Notes: a model not told the origin generated them from the letters alone. A DNA stretch of 64,000 bases from Zoogloea sp. (GCA_016720685.1 JADKKC010000013.1:44937-108936); one strand, 5' to 3'. Shown: positions 39,705-49,489, counted from the first letter of the stretch. Translations and numbers: made by a program.

Positions 39705-39722
39705 GGCGATTTCGGTCGCCCG
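39699..39722. repeat. Diverged copy of the REP-like element
   Basis: CTGTAGGGCGATTTCGGTCG (from 39699), continuing CCCGC, matches an arm of the 36588 element with a few substitutions and can fold as GGGCGA/TCGCCC. It lies just past the ThuA stop. Confidence 0.6.
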
Positions 39723-39761
39723 CCCCGCTTACACACCACCCACACAAAAGGAAGAGACAAA

Positions 39762-40520
39762 ATGGAACTCGGACTGCGCGGTAAAAAAGTCATCATCAAC
39801 GGCGGCAGCCGCGGCATCGGCAAGGCTGCTCTCGAAATCTACGCGGCGGAGGGCTGTGACATCGCCTTCTTCTCCCGCGACAAGGCCCGCGTCGAGGCCA
39901 CTGTGGCCGAGCTGCAAAAGCATGGCGTCAAGGTGTTTGGCGACGCCTTCGACATGAACGACGCCGCCGCCTACCAGGCCTGGCTGGTGTCCGCCGCCGA
40001 GCGCCTGGGCGGCTGCGACATCTTCATCCACAACGCCAGCTCGTCCGGCGCCCAGGGCACCATGGACTGGGATCTCACCTTCCGCCTCGACATGATGGGC
40101 GCGGTCAATGGCTGCCAGACCCTCGAGCCCTTCCTCGAGAAATCCGACGCCCCGTCGGTGATCCTGATGTCCAGCACCGCGGCCGTTGAAACCTTCATCT
40201 ACCCGCAGGCCTTCAACGCCATCAAGGCGGCCATCATCACCTACGGCAAGCAGCTCTCCCAGCTGTGGGCGGCCAAGAAGATCCGCGTCAACATGGTGTG
40301 CCCCGGCCCCATCGCCTACCCCGGCGGCAACTGGTCGATGATCAAGGAAGGCATGCCCGAGCTGTACGACAAGACCCTCGCCGACATGCCCCTGGGCCGC
40401 TTTGGCGCCCCCGAGGACGTGGCCCGCTCGATGGTCTTCCTGTCCAGCCCGGCCGCCTCGTACATCACCGGCACCAACCTGGTGATCGACGGCGGCTACA
40501 CCAAGCGCGTCCAGTTTTAA
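39762..40520 (+). CDS. Short-chain dehydrogenase/reductase 3
   Basis: A 252-residue SDR. NGGSRGIGKAAL (about 12-23) carries the glycine motif; FFSRDKAR after the second strand suggests NADP; HNASSSG replaces NNAG; catalytic Ser in LMSSTAAVE, and the expected YxxxK position reads FIYPQAFNAIKAA, with Phe-Asn-Ala-Ile-Lys in place of Tyr-x-x-x-Lys. Lys is kept but the Tyr is not obvious, which is unusual for an active SDR; Tyr in IYPQ lies four residues earlier. Intact and with the RBS GGAAGAG. Confidence 0.83.
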   Translation: MELGLRGKKVIINGGSRGIGKAALEIYAAEGCDIAFFSRDKARVEATVAELQKHGVKVFGDAFDMNDAAAYQAWLVSAAERLGGCDIFIHNASSSGAQGTMDWDLTFRLDMMGAVNGCQTLEPFLEKSDAPSVILMSSTAAVETFIYPQAFNAIKAAIITYGKQLSQLWAAKKIRVNMVCPGPIAYPGGNWSMIKEGMPELYDKTLADMPLGRFGAPEDVARSMVFLSSPAASYITGTNLVIDGGYTKRVQF

Positions 40521-40536
40521 GGGAGCAGCGCCGGCC

Positions 40537-41157
40537 ATGAAGCTCTACAACTCCATCGGGCCCAACCCGCGCCTGGTAAAAATGTTTGCCGCCGAAAAGG
40601 GCATAAAGCTCGACCTCGTGGAGGTGGACATCATCGCCGGCGAAAACCGTCAGCCCGCCTGGCAGGCCATCAACCCGACCAGCACCACGCCGGTGCTGGA
40701 ACTGGACAGCGGCCTGCGCATCGCCGAGACGGCCGCCATCTGCGAATACCTGGAAGACCGGTTTCCCGATCCGGCGCTCATCGGCGCAACGCCCGAAGCC
40801 CGCGCGGTGACCCGCATGTGGTGGCGGCGCACCGACCTGATCGTGGTGCAGCCGATGACTACCGGCTTTCGCGGCGCCGAAGGCCTGCCGCTGTTCCAGG
40901 GCCGGGTGCGCTGTCTGCCCCAGGCCGCCGACGATCTGAAACAGGCCACCCAGGAAGGGCTCGCCTGGTTTGAGGCGCAACTGGGCGACAAGCCGTATAT
41001 TGCCGGCGACGCCCTCACAGTGGCCGATCTCCAGCTGTTCTGCTTCGTGGAGTTCGGCGACAAGGTGGGGCAGGGGCTCAACCCTGCCCACCTTCGACTG
41101 GCCGCCTGGCGCGAACGCATTGCCGCACGCCCGTCCGCCGCGCTGCCCTGGCTCTAA
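40537..41157 (+). CDS. Glutathione S-transferase
   Basis: A 206-residue cytosolic GST. The thioredoxin-fold N-domain (MKLYNSIGPNPRLVKMFAAE, TSTTPVLELDSG, IAETAAICEYLEDRFP) has the cis-Pro in TPVLE and the ETAAI glutathione-binding pair. The C-domain contains YIAGDALTVADLQLFCF. Glutathione could be used in dehalogenation, ether cleavage or isomerisation of an aromatic intermediate; the SDR neighbours recall beta-aryl-ether pathways but this is speculation. RBS AAGGGAGC. Confidence 0.87.
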   Translation: MKLYNSIGPNPRLVKMFAAEKGIKLDLVEVDIIAGENRQPAWQAINPTSTTPVLELDSGLRIAETAAICEYLEDRFPDPALIGATPEARAVTRMWWRRTDLIVVQPMTTGFRGAEGLPLFQGRVRCLPQAADDLKQATQEGLAWFEAQLGDKPYIAGDALTVADLQLFCFVEFGDKVGQGLNPAHLRLAAWRERIAARPSAALPWL

Positions 41158-41194
41158 GCGCCCTGCCAACCTTCAAGAAACACGAGGCCGAACC

Positions 41195-41641
41195 ATGCAC
41201 CAGATCACCACCCACCACGACTTCGACGCCCCGGCCGCCTTGCTGTGGGATCTCCTCGCTGACTTTGCCCACATCGAGCGCTGGTGGCCGAAGGACATTC
41301 CGGCCGTGCAGATCGAGCGCGTCGAGCTGGAAGGCGAAGGCATCGGCCTGACCCGCCACATCTACAACAAGGGCTTTGCCGCACCGGTGAGCGAGCGCCT
41401 GGATTTCCAGGATCCGGCAACCCTTACCTACAAGCTGTCCATCGTCGGCCAGCGCCCGGTCGGCATTACCGCCTACCAGGCCACCGGCCGCATCGAGCCC
41501 CTGTCCGAAGGGCGCAGCCGCCTCAACTACACCGGCGAATTCACCACCGAATCCGGCAAGCCCGAGGAGGCCGAGGCCTTTCTGCGCATGGCCTACGACC
41601 TGATGTTCCAGGGCCTCACCGCGGCCACCGCCGCCAAATAA
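41195..41641 (+). CDS. SRPBCC (polyketide cyclase/START-like) protein
   Basis: A 148-residue single-domain SRPBCC protein (MHQITTHHDFDAPAALLWDL, AHIERWWPKDIPAVQIERV, SRLNYTGEFTTESGKPEEAE). The helix-grip fold forms a hydrophobic pocket for lipids, polyketides or aromatic compounds. It is 38 bases past the GST gene. Consistent with a hydrophobic pathway substrate, but whether it is enzymatic or a binding protein is not visible. Confidence 0.78.
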   Translation: MHQITTHHDFDAPAALLWDLLADFAHIERWWPKDIPAVQIERVELEGEGIGLTRHIYNKGFAAPVSERLDFQDPATLTYKLSIVGQRPVGITAYQATGRIEPLSEGRSRLNYTGEFTTESGKPEEAEAFLRMAYDLMFQGLTAATAAK

Positions 41642-41697
41642 AGTTCTCAACAACGCCCCCAGCAAAGGTGAAGCCGTTCGCCTGAAAGGATCCATTC

Positions 41698-42747
41698 ATG
41701 ACCATGAAAGCCGTGCGCTTCACCGTTCCTGGCGCCCCGCCCGTTGTTGAAACCGTGCCGATTCCCACGCCCGGCCCCGGCCAGGTGCTGGTGCGGATCG
41801 GCGGGGCCGGGGTGTGCCACTCCGACCTCCATGTGCTCGACCATGGCGCCCCGGGTTTTCACGGCCCGTTTACCCTCGGCCATGAAAACGCCGGCTGGGT
41901 GGCGGCACTCGGAGCCGGCGTAAGCGGCTGGAAGGAGGGCGACCCCGTGGCCGTTTACGGTTTCTGGGGCTGCGGCCACTGCCACGCCTGCCTGCTGTCG
42001 ATGGAAAGTTACTGCGAAAACGCCGAGCATCTGCCCAACAACGGCGGCGGCATCGGCACCGACGGCGGCATGGCCGAATACATGCTGGTGCCCTCGCCGC
42101 GCCTGCTGGTTCCGCTCGGCACGCTGGCCCCGCGGGATGCCGCACCGCTTACCGATGCGGCGCTCACCCCGTATCACGCCATCAAGCGCGGTGCTCACCT
42201 GCTGACTCCCGATGCCACCGTGGTCGTCATCGGCGTGGGCGGGCTGGGCCATATGGCGGTGCAACTGCTGCGCGTGCTGTGCGGCGCCCGGGTGGTGGCG
42301 GTGGACCTGGACGAGCGCAAGCTCGAACACGCCCGGCAACTGGGCGCCGACCTGACGGTCAATTCACGCAACGCCGCCGATGCCGCCGAAACCATCAACG
42401 CCTTCACCGGCCGGCGCAAGGCCGCCATGGTGCTGGATTTCGTCGGCATTCAGCCCACCCTCGATCTGGCGATTCAACTGGTGGGCCGCAACAGCCAGCT
42501 CACGGTGGTCGGGGTAGGCGGCGGCACCATCCCGCTCACCCAATGGACCCTGCCTTTCGGCTGTTCGGTGAGCACGCCCCTGTGGGGCTCGCGCGCCGAG
42601 CTGATGGAAGTCATCGCGCTGGCCCAGAGCGGCCGGATTCACGTGGACACGCAGTGTTTCAGTTTCGAGCAGGGGCCTCAGGTGCTGCAGGATCTGCGCG
42701 ACGGCAAGGTGGTCGGTCGCGGTGTGCTGGTGCCCGACTCCGCTTGA
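41698..42747 (+). CDS. Zinc-dependent alcohol dehydrogenase, MDR family
   Basis: A 349-residue medium-chain dehydrogenase. Catalytic zinc ligands are in GVCHSDLH (Cys about 41) and GHENAGWV (His-Glu about 61). The structural-zinc Cys cluster is GCGHCHACLLSMESYC (about 92-107). The Rossmann motif VIGVGGLGHMAVQL (about 178-191) is followed by VAVDLDERK, where Asp favours NAD. It oxidises an alcohol to an aldehyde or ketone. Last enzyme of the SDR/GST series. Confidence 0.9.
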   Translation: MTMKAVRFTVPGAPPVVETVPIPTPGPGQVLVRIGGAGVCHSDLHVLDHGAPGFHGPFTLGHENAGWVAALGAGVSGWKEGDPVAVYGFWGCGHCHACLLSMESYCENAEHLPNNGGGIGTDGGMAEYMLVPSPRLLVPLGTLAPRDAAPLTDAALTPYHAIKRGAHLLTPDATVVVIGVGGLGHMAVQLLRVLCGARVVAVDLDERKLEHARQLGADLTVNSRNAADAAETINAFTGRRKAAMVLDFVGIQPTLDLAIQLVGRNSQLTVVGVGGGTIPLTQWTLPFGCSVSTPLWGSRAELMEVIALAQSGRIHVDTQCFSFEQGPQVLQDLRDGKVVGRGVLVPDSA

Positions 42748-42832
42748 AGTCCTGACGCGGCGCTTCGCCCGGCCCGGCCTTTCGGGCCACAGCCCGATCC
42801 ATGAACGCGTGTCCTGCTTGAAAGAAAATACG

Positions 42833-43675
42833 ATGCTCCGAAAACTTGCCTCTGCCCTTGTCCTGTTGTCTGCCCTCAATGCCCCCGTGGCCCTTGCCGC
42901 CAGCCCCGAGGCCGAAGCCCGCCAGGCCCAAGGCCTGCTCGCCAAGGCGGTGGCCCACTACAAGGACAAAAAAGACCTCGCCCTCGGCGCCTTCAGTCGC
43001 CAGGGTGAATTCATCACCGGCGATTTCTACGTGTATGTGCTCGACACCAAGGGCACGCTGCTGGCCAGCGGCGGCTCGTCCGCGCTCTTGATCGACCGCA
43101 ATGTCGCCGACATGAAGGACGCCGACGGCAAGCCCTTCTTCCGCGAAATGCTGGCCGCCGCCGAGGCCAAGGGCAGCGGCTCGGTGGAGTACCGCTGGCT
43201 CAACCGCAAGGATCGCAAGATCGAGCGCAAGGTGGCCTTCTTCGAAAAGGTGGACGACCGCATCGTGGCGGTGGGCTACTACCTTCCCCACGGCACCGCG
43301 GCCCAGGCCAAGTCCCTACTCGAGCGCGCGGCCACGGCCGTCAAGGACGATCCCAAAAAGGCATTTGCCGCCTTCAACGATCTCAACGGCAGTTATATCG
43401 AGGACGACCTGTACGTCTTCGTGATCGGCATCGACGACGGCCGCTTCATGGCCCACGGCGCCACACCGCGCCTGATCGGCACCAGCGCGCTGTCCCTCAC
43501 GGACGTCAATGGCAAGGAGTTCGTCCGCGACATGCTGGCCATCGTGAAGAACAAGGACCAGGGCCAGATCGATTACGCCTGGCGCAACGCCGTGACCGGC
43601 AAGGTCGACAAGAAGCACTCCTACCTGCGCAAGGTCGGCAACGTGGTGGTGGGCGTCGGTTACTACGCCAACTGA
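42833..43675 (+). CDS. Exported protein with two Cache domains
   Basis: A 280-residue protein with a signal peptide (MLRKLASALVLLSALNAPVALA) and two repeats of a Cache-type sensor fold: first GDFYVYVLDTKGTLLASGG and VEYRWLNRKDRKIERKVAFF, then DDLYVFVIGIDDGRFMAHG and IDYAWRNAVTGKVDKKHSYL. Both end in VAVGYYL/VGVGYYA. No membrane anchor or signalling domain is present, so it is a free periplasmic ligand-binding protein. Possible role in sensing or binding of the pathway substrate. Confidence 0.78.
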   Translation: MLRKLASALVLLSALNAPVALAASPEAEARQAQGLLAKAVAHYKDKKDLALGAFSRQGEFITGDFYVYVLDTKGTLLASGGSSALLIDRNVADMKDADGKPFFREMLAAAEAKGSGSVEYRWLNRKDRKIERKVAFFEKVDDRIVAVGYYLPHGTAAQAKSLLERAATAVKDDPKKAFAAFNDLNGSYIEDDLYVFVIGIDDGRFMAHGATPRLIGTSALSLTDVNGKEFVRDMLAIVKNKDQGQIDYAWRNAVTGKVDKKHSYLRKVGNVVVGVGYYAN

Positions 43676-43688
43676 AACGGAGCGCGAC

Positions 43689-44143
43689 ATGGCCGAGCTG
43701 ACGCGGGACGACCTGCTTGAAGAGGCACGCATCGAACGGGTGCTGGTGCGTTACGCCAGCGCCCTCGACGAACGCGACTGGGCGGCGCTGGACGAGGTTT
43801 TCGTGGCCGAGGCCAGTGCCCTTTACCACGGCATCGGCAGCTATTCCGGCCGGGAGGCCATTGTGGCAACGGTGCGCCAGGCGCTGGCGCCCTGTGGCCG
43901 CACCCAGCACCTGCTGGGCAATGTGCGCATCACCCTGTCCGGCGCAGAGGCCAGCGCCAAGTGCTATCTGCAGGCGATCCACGCGGGGCAGGGGCGCCTA
44001 CCAGGGGCAAACGCCACCGTGTGGGGCGAATACCGCGACCAGCTCGAAAAACGCCCGAAGGCTGGCGCATCCCGCGAACTGTGTTCCAGGTGTCCGGCGA
44101 CATCGGCGGCACCGCGCTGGCGGCAGAAACCCCGGCCCCATGA
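43689..44143 (+). pseudogene. SnoaL/NTF2-like protein, frameshifted
   Basis: A SnoaL-like (NTF2 fold) protein starting MAELTRDDLLEEARIERVLV, with YASALDERDWAALDEVF and GREAIVATVRQALAPCG. In the 43980-44020 stretch the expected text is altered, as if two compensating shifts occurred; near 44058 one G is missing, which breaks the frame. Repaired, it ends at the TGA 44141-44143, sharing ATGA with the next gene, which supports the repair. About 151 residues. Family members catalyse cyclisations, hydrolyses or isomerisations. Confidence 0.72.
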
Positions 44144-45066
44144 GCGGCGCGGTCGATCTGCTGGCCTGTTACTGGACGCTGGCCGGCAACTATGTTTTTG
44201 GCGATGCCGACCATAGCCCGTGGGATTTCCGGCTGCGGGCCGAGGCCGCTGCCGCAGCCGGTTATACCGGCATCGGCATCAAGCAGGCCGACCTGCGCCG
44301 GGTGCTCGCAGAGCACGGCATCGCGGGCATGCGCGCGATCCTCAAGGACAACGCTATCCGGCACCTGGAGCTGGAAGCCCTGTTCGACTGGTGTGCCGAG
44401 GGCGAGCGGCGCAAGGCGTCCGACGCCGACCGGCAGCTGTTGCTGGCCACGGCGGCAGAGCTGGGTGCCGCGCGCATCAAGGCCGCCGGGGATTTTGGCG
44501 GTGCCGACTGGCCGCTTGAACAGATGCATGACGCCTTCCAGGTGCTGGCCCGCGAGGCGCACGCCGCAGGCAGCTGCGTGACGCTGGAACCCATCGCCTT
44601 TTCGAACATTCCCGACCTGGATACGGCGCTGGCCATTATCGGCAGCAGCGCCGGCCGGGGCGGGGGCCTGATGCTCGACAGCTGGCATGTGACCCGCGGC
44701 GGCATGTCGCTGGCGCAGATCGCCGCCTTGCCGCCGGGCAGCATCGGCGGCGCCGAACTGGACGACGGCACGCTCGAAACGCTCGGCTCGCCCATCGAGG
44801 ACACCCTCGATCGGCGCCGCCTGTGTGGCGATGGCGAGTTCGATCTGGCCGGCTTTGTCGCCTCCGTTGCGGCCAGCGGCTACACCGGGCCCGTGGGGCG
44901 TCGAGATCATCTCCGCCGAGCAACGCGCCCGACCTCGCAGGCCGCGGCCGAGATGTCGTATCAAAGGGCGGCTGCGCTGTTTGAAGGCCGCCAGGCGAAC
45001 CTCATGACAAGCCGGAAGTCTCGCCACTCTGCTTCTGCCTTTCGACACCATTACTTCACCTCGTAA
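44140..45066 (+). CDS. Sugar phosphate isomerase/epimerase-like protein, 3' end disturbed
   Basis: A 308-residue xylose-isomerase-like TIM barrel (AP_endonuc_2 family). It starts MSGAVDLLACYWTLAGNYVF, with CVTLEPIAFSNIPDL (metal Glu) and LMLDSWHVTRGG (metal Asp and His). Between about 44895 and 44935 the reading frame looks shifted out and back (expected GVEIISAEQRA is read in another frame). The last 20 residues after AALFEGRQANL look unlike the family and run into the end of the res gene on the other strand. This may mark the insertion point of the defence island. Confidence 0.75.
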   Translation: MSGAVDLLACYWTLAGNYVFGDADHSPWDFRLRAEAAAAAGYTGIGIKQADLRRVLAEHGIAGMRAILKDNAIRHLELEALFDWCAEGERRKASDADRQLLLATAAELGAARIKAAGDFGGADWPLEQMHDAFQVLAREAHAAGSCVTLEPIAFSNIPDLDTALAIIGSSAGRGGGLMLDSWHVTRGGMSLAQIAALPPGSIGGAELDDGTLETLGSPIEDTLDRRRLCGDGEFDLAGFVASVAASGYTGPVGRRDHLRRATRPTSQAAAEMSYQRAAALFEGRQANLMTSRKSRHSASAFRHHYFTS

Positions 45067-47524
45067 CGCACCCGAAGAGCCGCCAGCGTCATGTTTTGGG
45101 CCACCGCATCATGCGGAACCAGCAGATATGCCCACGGCTTGCCACCGACTTTGGCAGCGTAATCAGACGCGGTTTTGCAGCAGATGACGGCCTGATCGGC
45201 TTTGGCCTTGACCTCGGTTTCGGATTCTTGCGCTTCCGTTACTTCGCGGGCTTTTTTGGTCTCGATCATCAGGGTGATGTCGTCCAGGGCCACCACAAAG
45301 TCAGGGATGTACTCGGGCTGATTCACGCCTGCACGATAGTAGATGTTGAACTGGCCAGACACCGGGCGGAACCAGCGGCGCGCTTCGCGTTCCAGCACCG
45401 TTGCCAGGATGCGCTCGGTATCGGAGTGGAATTTCTGGAAGGAATACGCGCAGCGCTGGAATCCGCCATAGACGTATTGGCCGATGGTGCGTTTGTCGTC
45501 TGGCGTCCAGTGCAAAGGCTTCACCTCGTCCTTGGCCGTGAAGGCACAGGGTTTCAGCGGCATGAAACCCTGGCTGACAATCACCTCGGACCCGGCGGAA
45601 TCCTCTTGGTAGTGTTTCGCCATCTGCAGGTGAATATTCTCGGCAATGGCCCGCCCGTGGTTGCCCAGGATGTTGCGAATGGCTGATTCGTCCGGCTGGC
45701 GGCTAGCGAAGTGCGCCACCGCCTGCCCTGCGAGTTCATAGATCAGATCGGCGTGATCGTCATAGGAAACATCGTCGTAATTGATGAGTTCGCGGACGAT
45801 GTAGTCCTCGAGTCGCGCCTCTTCAATTACGGCCGCCTCGCCATAGGTCAGTTGGCGACCTGATTGCAAACCTTTGAGAAAGCAATTGCTGGTCGGTCGC
45901 CTGGTAATTCATCCGCGATACGTCCAGCACGAAACTGCGGTAGCCGCCTCTTACCGGGCCGACAGGCACAACCGTAATGCGCGGGATGTCGATGGTCTGC
46001 TCGATGAAGACCTCCACCGACTTCTTGACCACCGCAGCAATGGCTTCGGCGTTTGACGCTTCGGTGTTCAGCAACTCGCCTTGCTGCGGAACCAGTCGCT
46101 GCATGACCAGTTGGGTCAGCTTTTCCTGCACGCTGGCGGTGTTCAAGGCCGTACTGGTCGGCACCAGAGCACGGTCTTTCCCAAGCTCCGCAACGGCATC
46201 CAGCGCCACCATGGCAATCCGGCGTTGCTCGCCCGTAAAAACCACGGAGGGCGCTTGCGTACCTTGGCTGTAACCAGCAGACACAATGCCTGCACCAGAG
46301 CCTTTCACGTCCGAAATACCCAGCATGACGGCTGTATTGGATGGCACGGAAAGGCTGGTTAGGTCGATTCCCGTTGCCGTCAGTCGGCTCCAGCTTCAAC
46401 TCCTTCAGGCGAATAGGCGAATCACCCTTGCCTGCTTCTTCAATGACCTCCTGAAACTTGTCATGCGCAATGATGTTCAGGCGGTCAACAACCTCCACCC
46501 CGGTTTTGCGGCCATACGGAAGCCGCAGGCCACGCCCGATGGATTGCTCAATCAGGGTGCGCGCATTGGCCGCCCGCAGCGGCACGATGGTGTAGAGGTT
46601 GGTCACGTGTTTCTTCATGAACGCGAATGCCGTCCATGAGCTTGATGCGCTCCAATTGCTCTGCGCTGTGATCGGCAGGGTTGAAGTTCTGCTGCGTCAC
46701 CACGGCGGGCTCTTTGACGAAACCGTCTTCAATGGCCCGCGCCAGTGGGTAGTCCATCACCACATTCTTGAAAGGCACCGACCCTTTCGAGCCGCCCTCG
46801 ATGAACGGGGTTGCCGTTAATTCAAGGCCCAGCAATGGCTTCAACTCGTTCAGCGCCCGGATGCCGGCGCTGGCCCGGTAGCGGTGCGATTCGTCCATGA
46901 TGAGGACAAGGTCTGGCAAACCAGCCAGGTACTCGAAATAACTTTGGCCGAGGTACTCAGAAAGCCGCTTGATCCTCGGCGCCTTGCCACCGCGAACTTC
47001 CGAATTGATCTTCGAGATGTTGAAAATGTTGATCTGAACGAGCGCATCAATCGCCTGCGAAACCAAGTCGCCCCTCTGCTCGTAGGTCTCGCCTGTAATC
47101 ACCTCCGGTGCTTCAATGGCAAAGTCTGCGATACCTTTGAAAACGTATTTCGGCCCGGTGATGTCGCTGAAATCCCTGATCAGCTTGTCGTAGATCGTCA
47201 GGTTGGGCGCCAGGACGAAAAAGTGTTTGTAGCCATAGGCCGCGTTCAGGTAGCTGATGAACGCCCCCATCAGCCGCGTCTTGCCCACGCCGGTTGCCAA
47301 GGCAAAGCACAAAGACGGAAAGTCACGCTCAAAATCAGTCAAGGTGGGGAACTCGGCCTTCAGCGCCGCCAGCATGGCCGACAACTCTTCGGCTGAACGG
47401 GCCTTTGAGTCGCGCAAGGCGGGCACAGATTCCAGCGCGTTGTGCAATCGCTCCAGACTGACCGATTGCGGCTCGCGCAGGCTCAAGCGCCCCGCGACAG
47501 TACGAACGATTTTTCCCGACTCAT
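45051..47524 (-). pseudogene. res: Type III restriction enzyme subunit Res, broken
   Basis: Res subunit of a type III R-M system: a superfamily-2 helicase fused to a nuclease. Visible: Walker A GVGKTR, MDESHR, LTATPF, then IEQSIGRGLRLPYG (motif VI) and the C-terminal nuclease PDFVVALDD...LMIETKKA (PD...ExK). Frames break near 47475 (missing G after ATG MSREKSF), 46610, 46360 and 45862. At 46610 the text jumps from IRVHEET to VTNLYTIVPL; about 100 residues of the second RecA-like domain are missing. I chose ATG 47524 after AAGGTGGA. It cannot make a working helicase as it stands. Confidence 0.85.
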
Positions 47525-47568
47525 ACCGCTTCCACCTTATTTGCAGCAACACCCGACTGGGCTAGAAT

Positions 47569-47730
47569 TCAGCCGCCGTGCGCCACGCAGGCCTTTTCAT
47601 CCTTACTAACCACAATTGCCGTGCCGGTTTGCACTGCCACCTGACGCGCAAGGGCGGCGGTACGCTTCATGGTCTCCACTGAAGAAATCAAGTCCTGATC
47701 CTTCGCCTTGGAAAGTTCGCTTTCGATCAT
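47569..47730 (-). CDS. Small ORF between mod and res (53 residues)
   Basis: A 53-residue ORF beginning MIESELSKAKDQDLISSVET and ending VSKDEKACVAHGG. Its ATG (47728-47730) overlaps the restored mod stop as ATGA, and it ends 44 bases before the res start. It looks like a genuine coupled gene of the type III R-M operon and is intact, unlike its neighbours. Helical, no known domain; function unknown. Confidence 0.6.
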   Translation of the reverse strand: MIESELSKAKDQDLISSVETMKRTAALARQVAVQTGTAIVVSKDEKACVAHGG

Positions 47731-49438
47731 GTTGATGCATCCTCCCCGCCAAACAAACCGCCTTGGGCTGGATTGGTTGCCTTCGCCGCTCGCCCTGAAC
47801 TTGCCGAAGAGCTTGGCTCAGCAGGGCGAGGAACTGCCATCGGCAGGTTCTGCACATTCAGACTGGATCGTCATGCCCCCACTTCACACTTGGTCAAAAC
47901 CATCTTGGGATTTTTTCAGCGTCAGATTACGGAACCGGTCCTACATCGCCACGATAGGCTGCACAGCACACCAACAGACTGCGGCCTTCGCCTCCGTCAT
48001 CGCTCAATGCCGGCAACTGATCGGCGTTGAGCGTCTGTGTGGTGACGTAGATGAAATCCGATTCGGTGCTGTGCCCGTGCTGCCAATAATGGTCAGCATT
48101 CGAGCATAGTTAAAACCTTCCAGCTTGCAGACGGCAGCCGCCAGCATCTCGGCATTGAATTCTTTGTTGATGACCCAATTGCCCCAGCGGTCTTGTTGCA
48201 AGAGGCTGGGGGCTACCCGGTAATAGCGGAAGCCACCACCGCCTTGCCAGTTTGTTGCCTCGGTAACGCCACCCTTGTCTTCACCGTCGATGACCTTTTG
48301 CAGGCGCGGAATGATGTGGGTATGGCAGTGCTCGCCCAGTTCTACCATGATCCAGCGGCGACCCATTTTGTGGGCGACTGCGCCGGTAGTGCCTGAGCCT
48401 GCGAAGGAATCGAGCACCAAGTCTCCATCGCGTGTCGCCAACTCCAAAATTCTCTGGATCAGCCTTTCAGGCTTTGGGGTAGAAAAAATCTCTTCTGGAT
48501 TAAATTTTGCAACTTCACGTTTGGCATCTTGGTTGTCCCCCACCTCAGTACGGAGCCAAACTGTCATGCAAACAATCCCATCTTGGACTTCCTGATAAGA
48601 ATCTTTTAATCCGAGGAACATTATTTCCATTCTCACCAAACCAAATTCTGTTGTCTGCGCATAGCTCCTCAAACCGCTTCGGAGAAGCTCCCCAACAACG
48701 CCCTTTGGTCGGCATTAGTTTTCGACCAGATGGAGTGGTAAGTTCAAAGATATTTTCACTGACCCCAGTTTTAGCAAACTGGGCCCCTCGCTGCCCGCCA
48801 GTCAGACTGATTGTGAAATCTCCTGATGTCCACGGCCCCCGAGGATCATTGTCGGGATTGGAATAGCGAGAATCAGCATCAGCGGTCCGAGATAATAGAT
48901 TAGGACGCCAAATTTCCTTGTTCCGAGCATAAACAAGGACGTGATCGTGGCTGTCGATAGCCACTCACTATTAGCTTGGGGTGAAAACTTTTCTGCCATA
49001 CAACATTTGAAATGAAGTTCGCCCGCCCAAACACTTCATCGCAGAGCACCTTGAGATAGTGGGCCTCGTTGTCATCAATCGTTATCCAGAGTGAGCCATC
49101 TTCAGACAACAAGCGCCGAATCACCTCCAGCCTGTCGCGCATCAACCCCAGCCAGATCGAATGCTCCAGCCCGTCGTCGTAATGCGTGAACGCGCTGCCG
49201 GTGTTGTACGGCGGATCAATGAACACGCACTTCACCTTACCCGAAAATTCTTGCTCCAGCGCCTTCAACGCCAGCAGGTTGTCACCGAAGATCAGTCGAT
49301 TGTCGAAAATATCGCCATCCAATACCCGCTGTTTGGCGTGGTAACTCTTGTTCGTGTCTTCGAGCAAAATGCGCGGCTCCAACTTCGGCCGCGCATCCTT
49401 GCCAATCCATGTGAGTTCTAGTTTTTGTCGTTTTTCAT
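47727..49438 (-). pseudogene. mod: Type III DNA adenine methyltransferase Mod, broken
   Basis: Mod subunit of the type III R-M system, N6-adenine methyltransferase of the beta class: DPPY (in CVFIDPPYNTGSAF) precedes the AdoMet motif DSFAGSGTTG. The start ATG 49438 reads MKNDK, then an A-run is one base short, and LELTWIGKDARPKLEPRIL follows in another frame. More shifts are near 48975, 48580, 48085, 47930 and 47875. The restored C-terminus ends LFGGEDAST at 47727. Total about 570 residues, the usual size. Too many lesions for one sequencing slip; the frame between them is well kept. Confidence 0.85.
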
Positions 49439-49489
49439 TTCACTATCTCTCCCGCACCACGCCTAAGCAGCAACGCAGACGTGCTTTGG

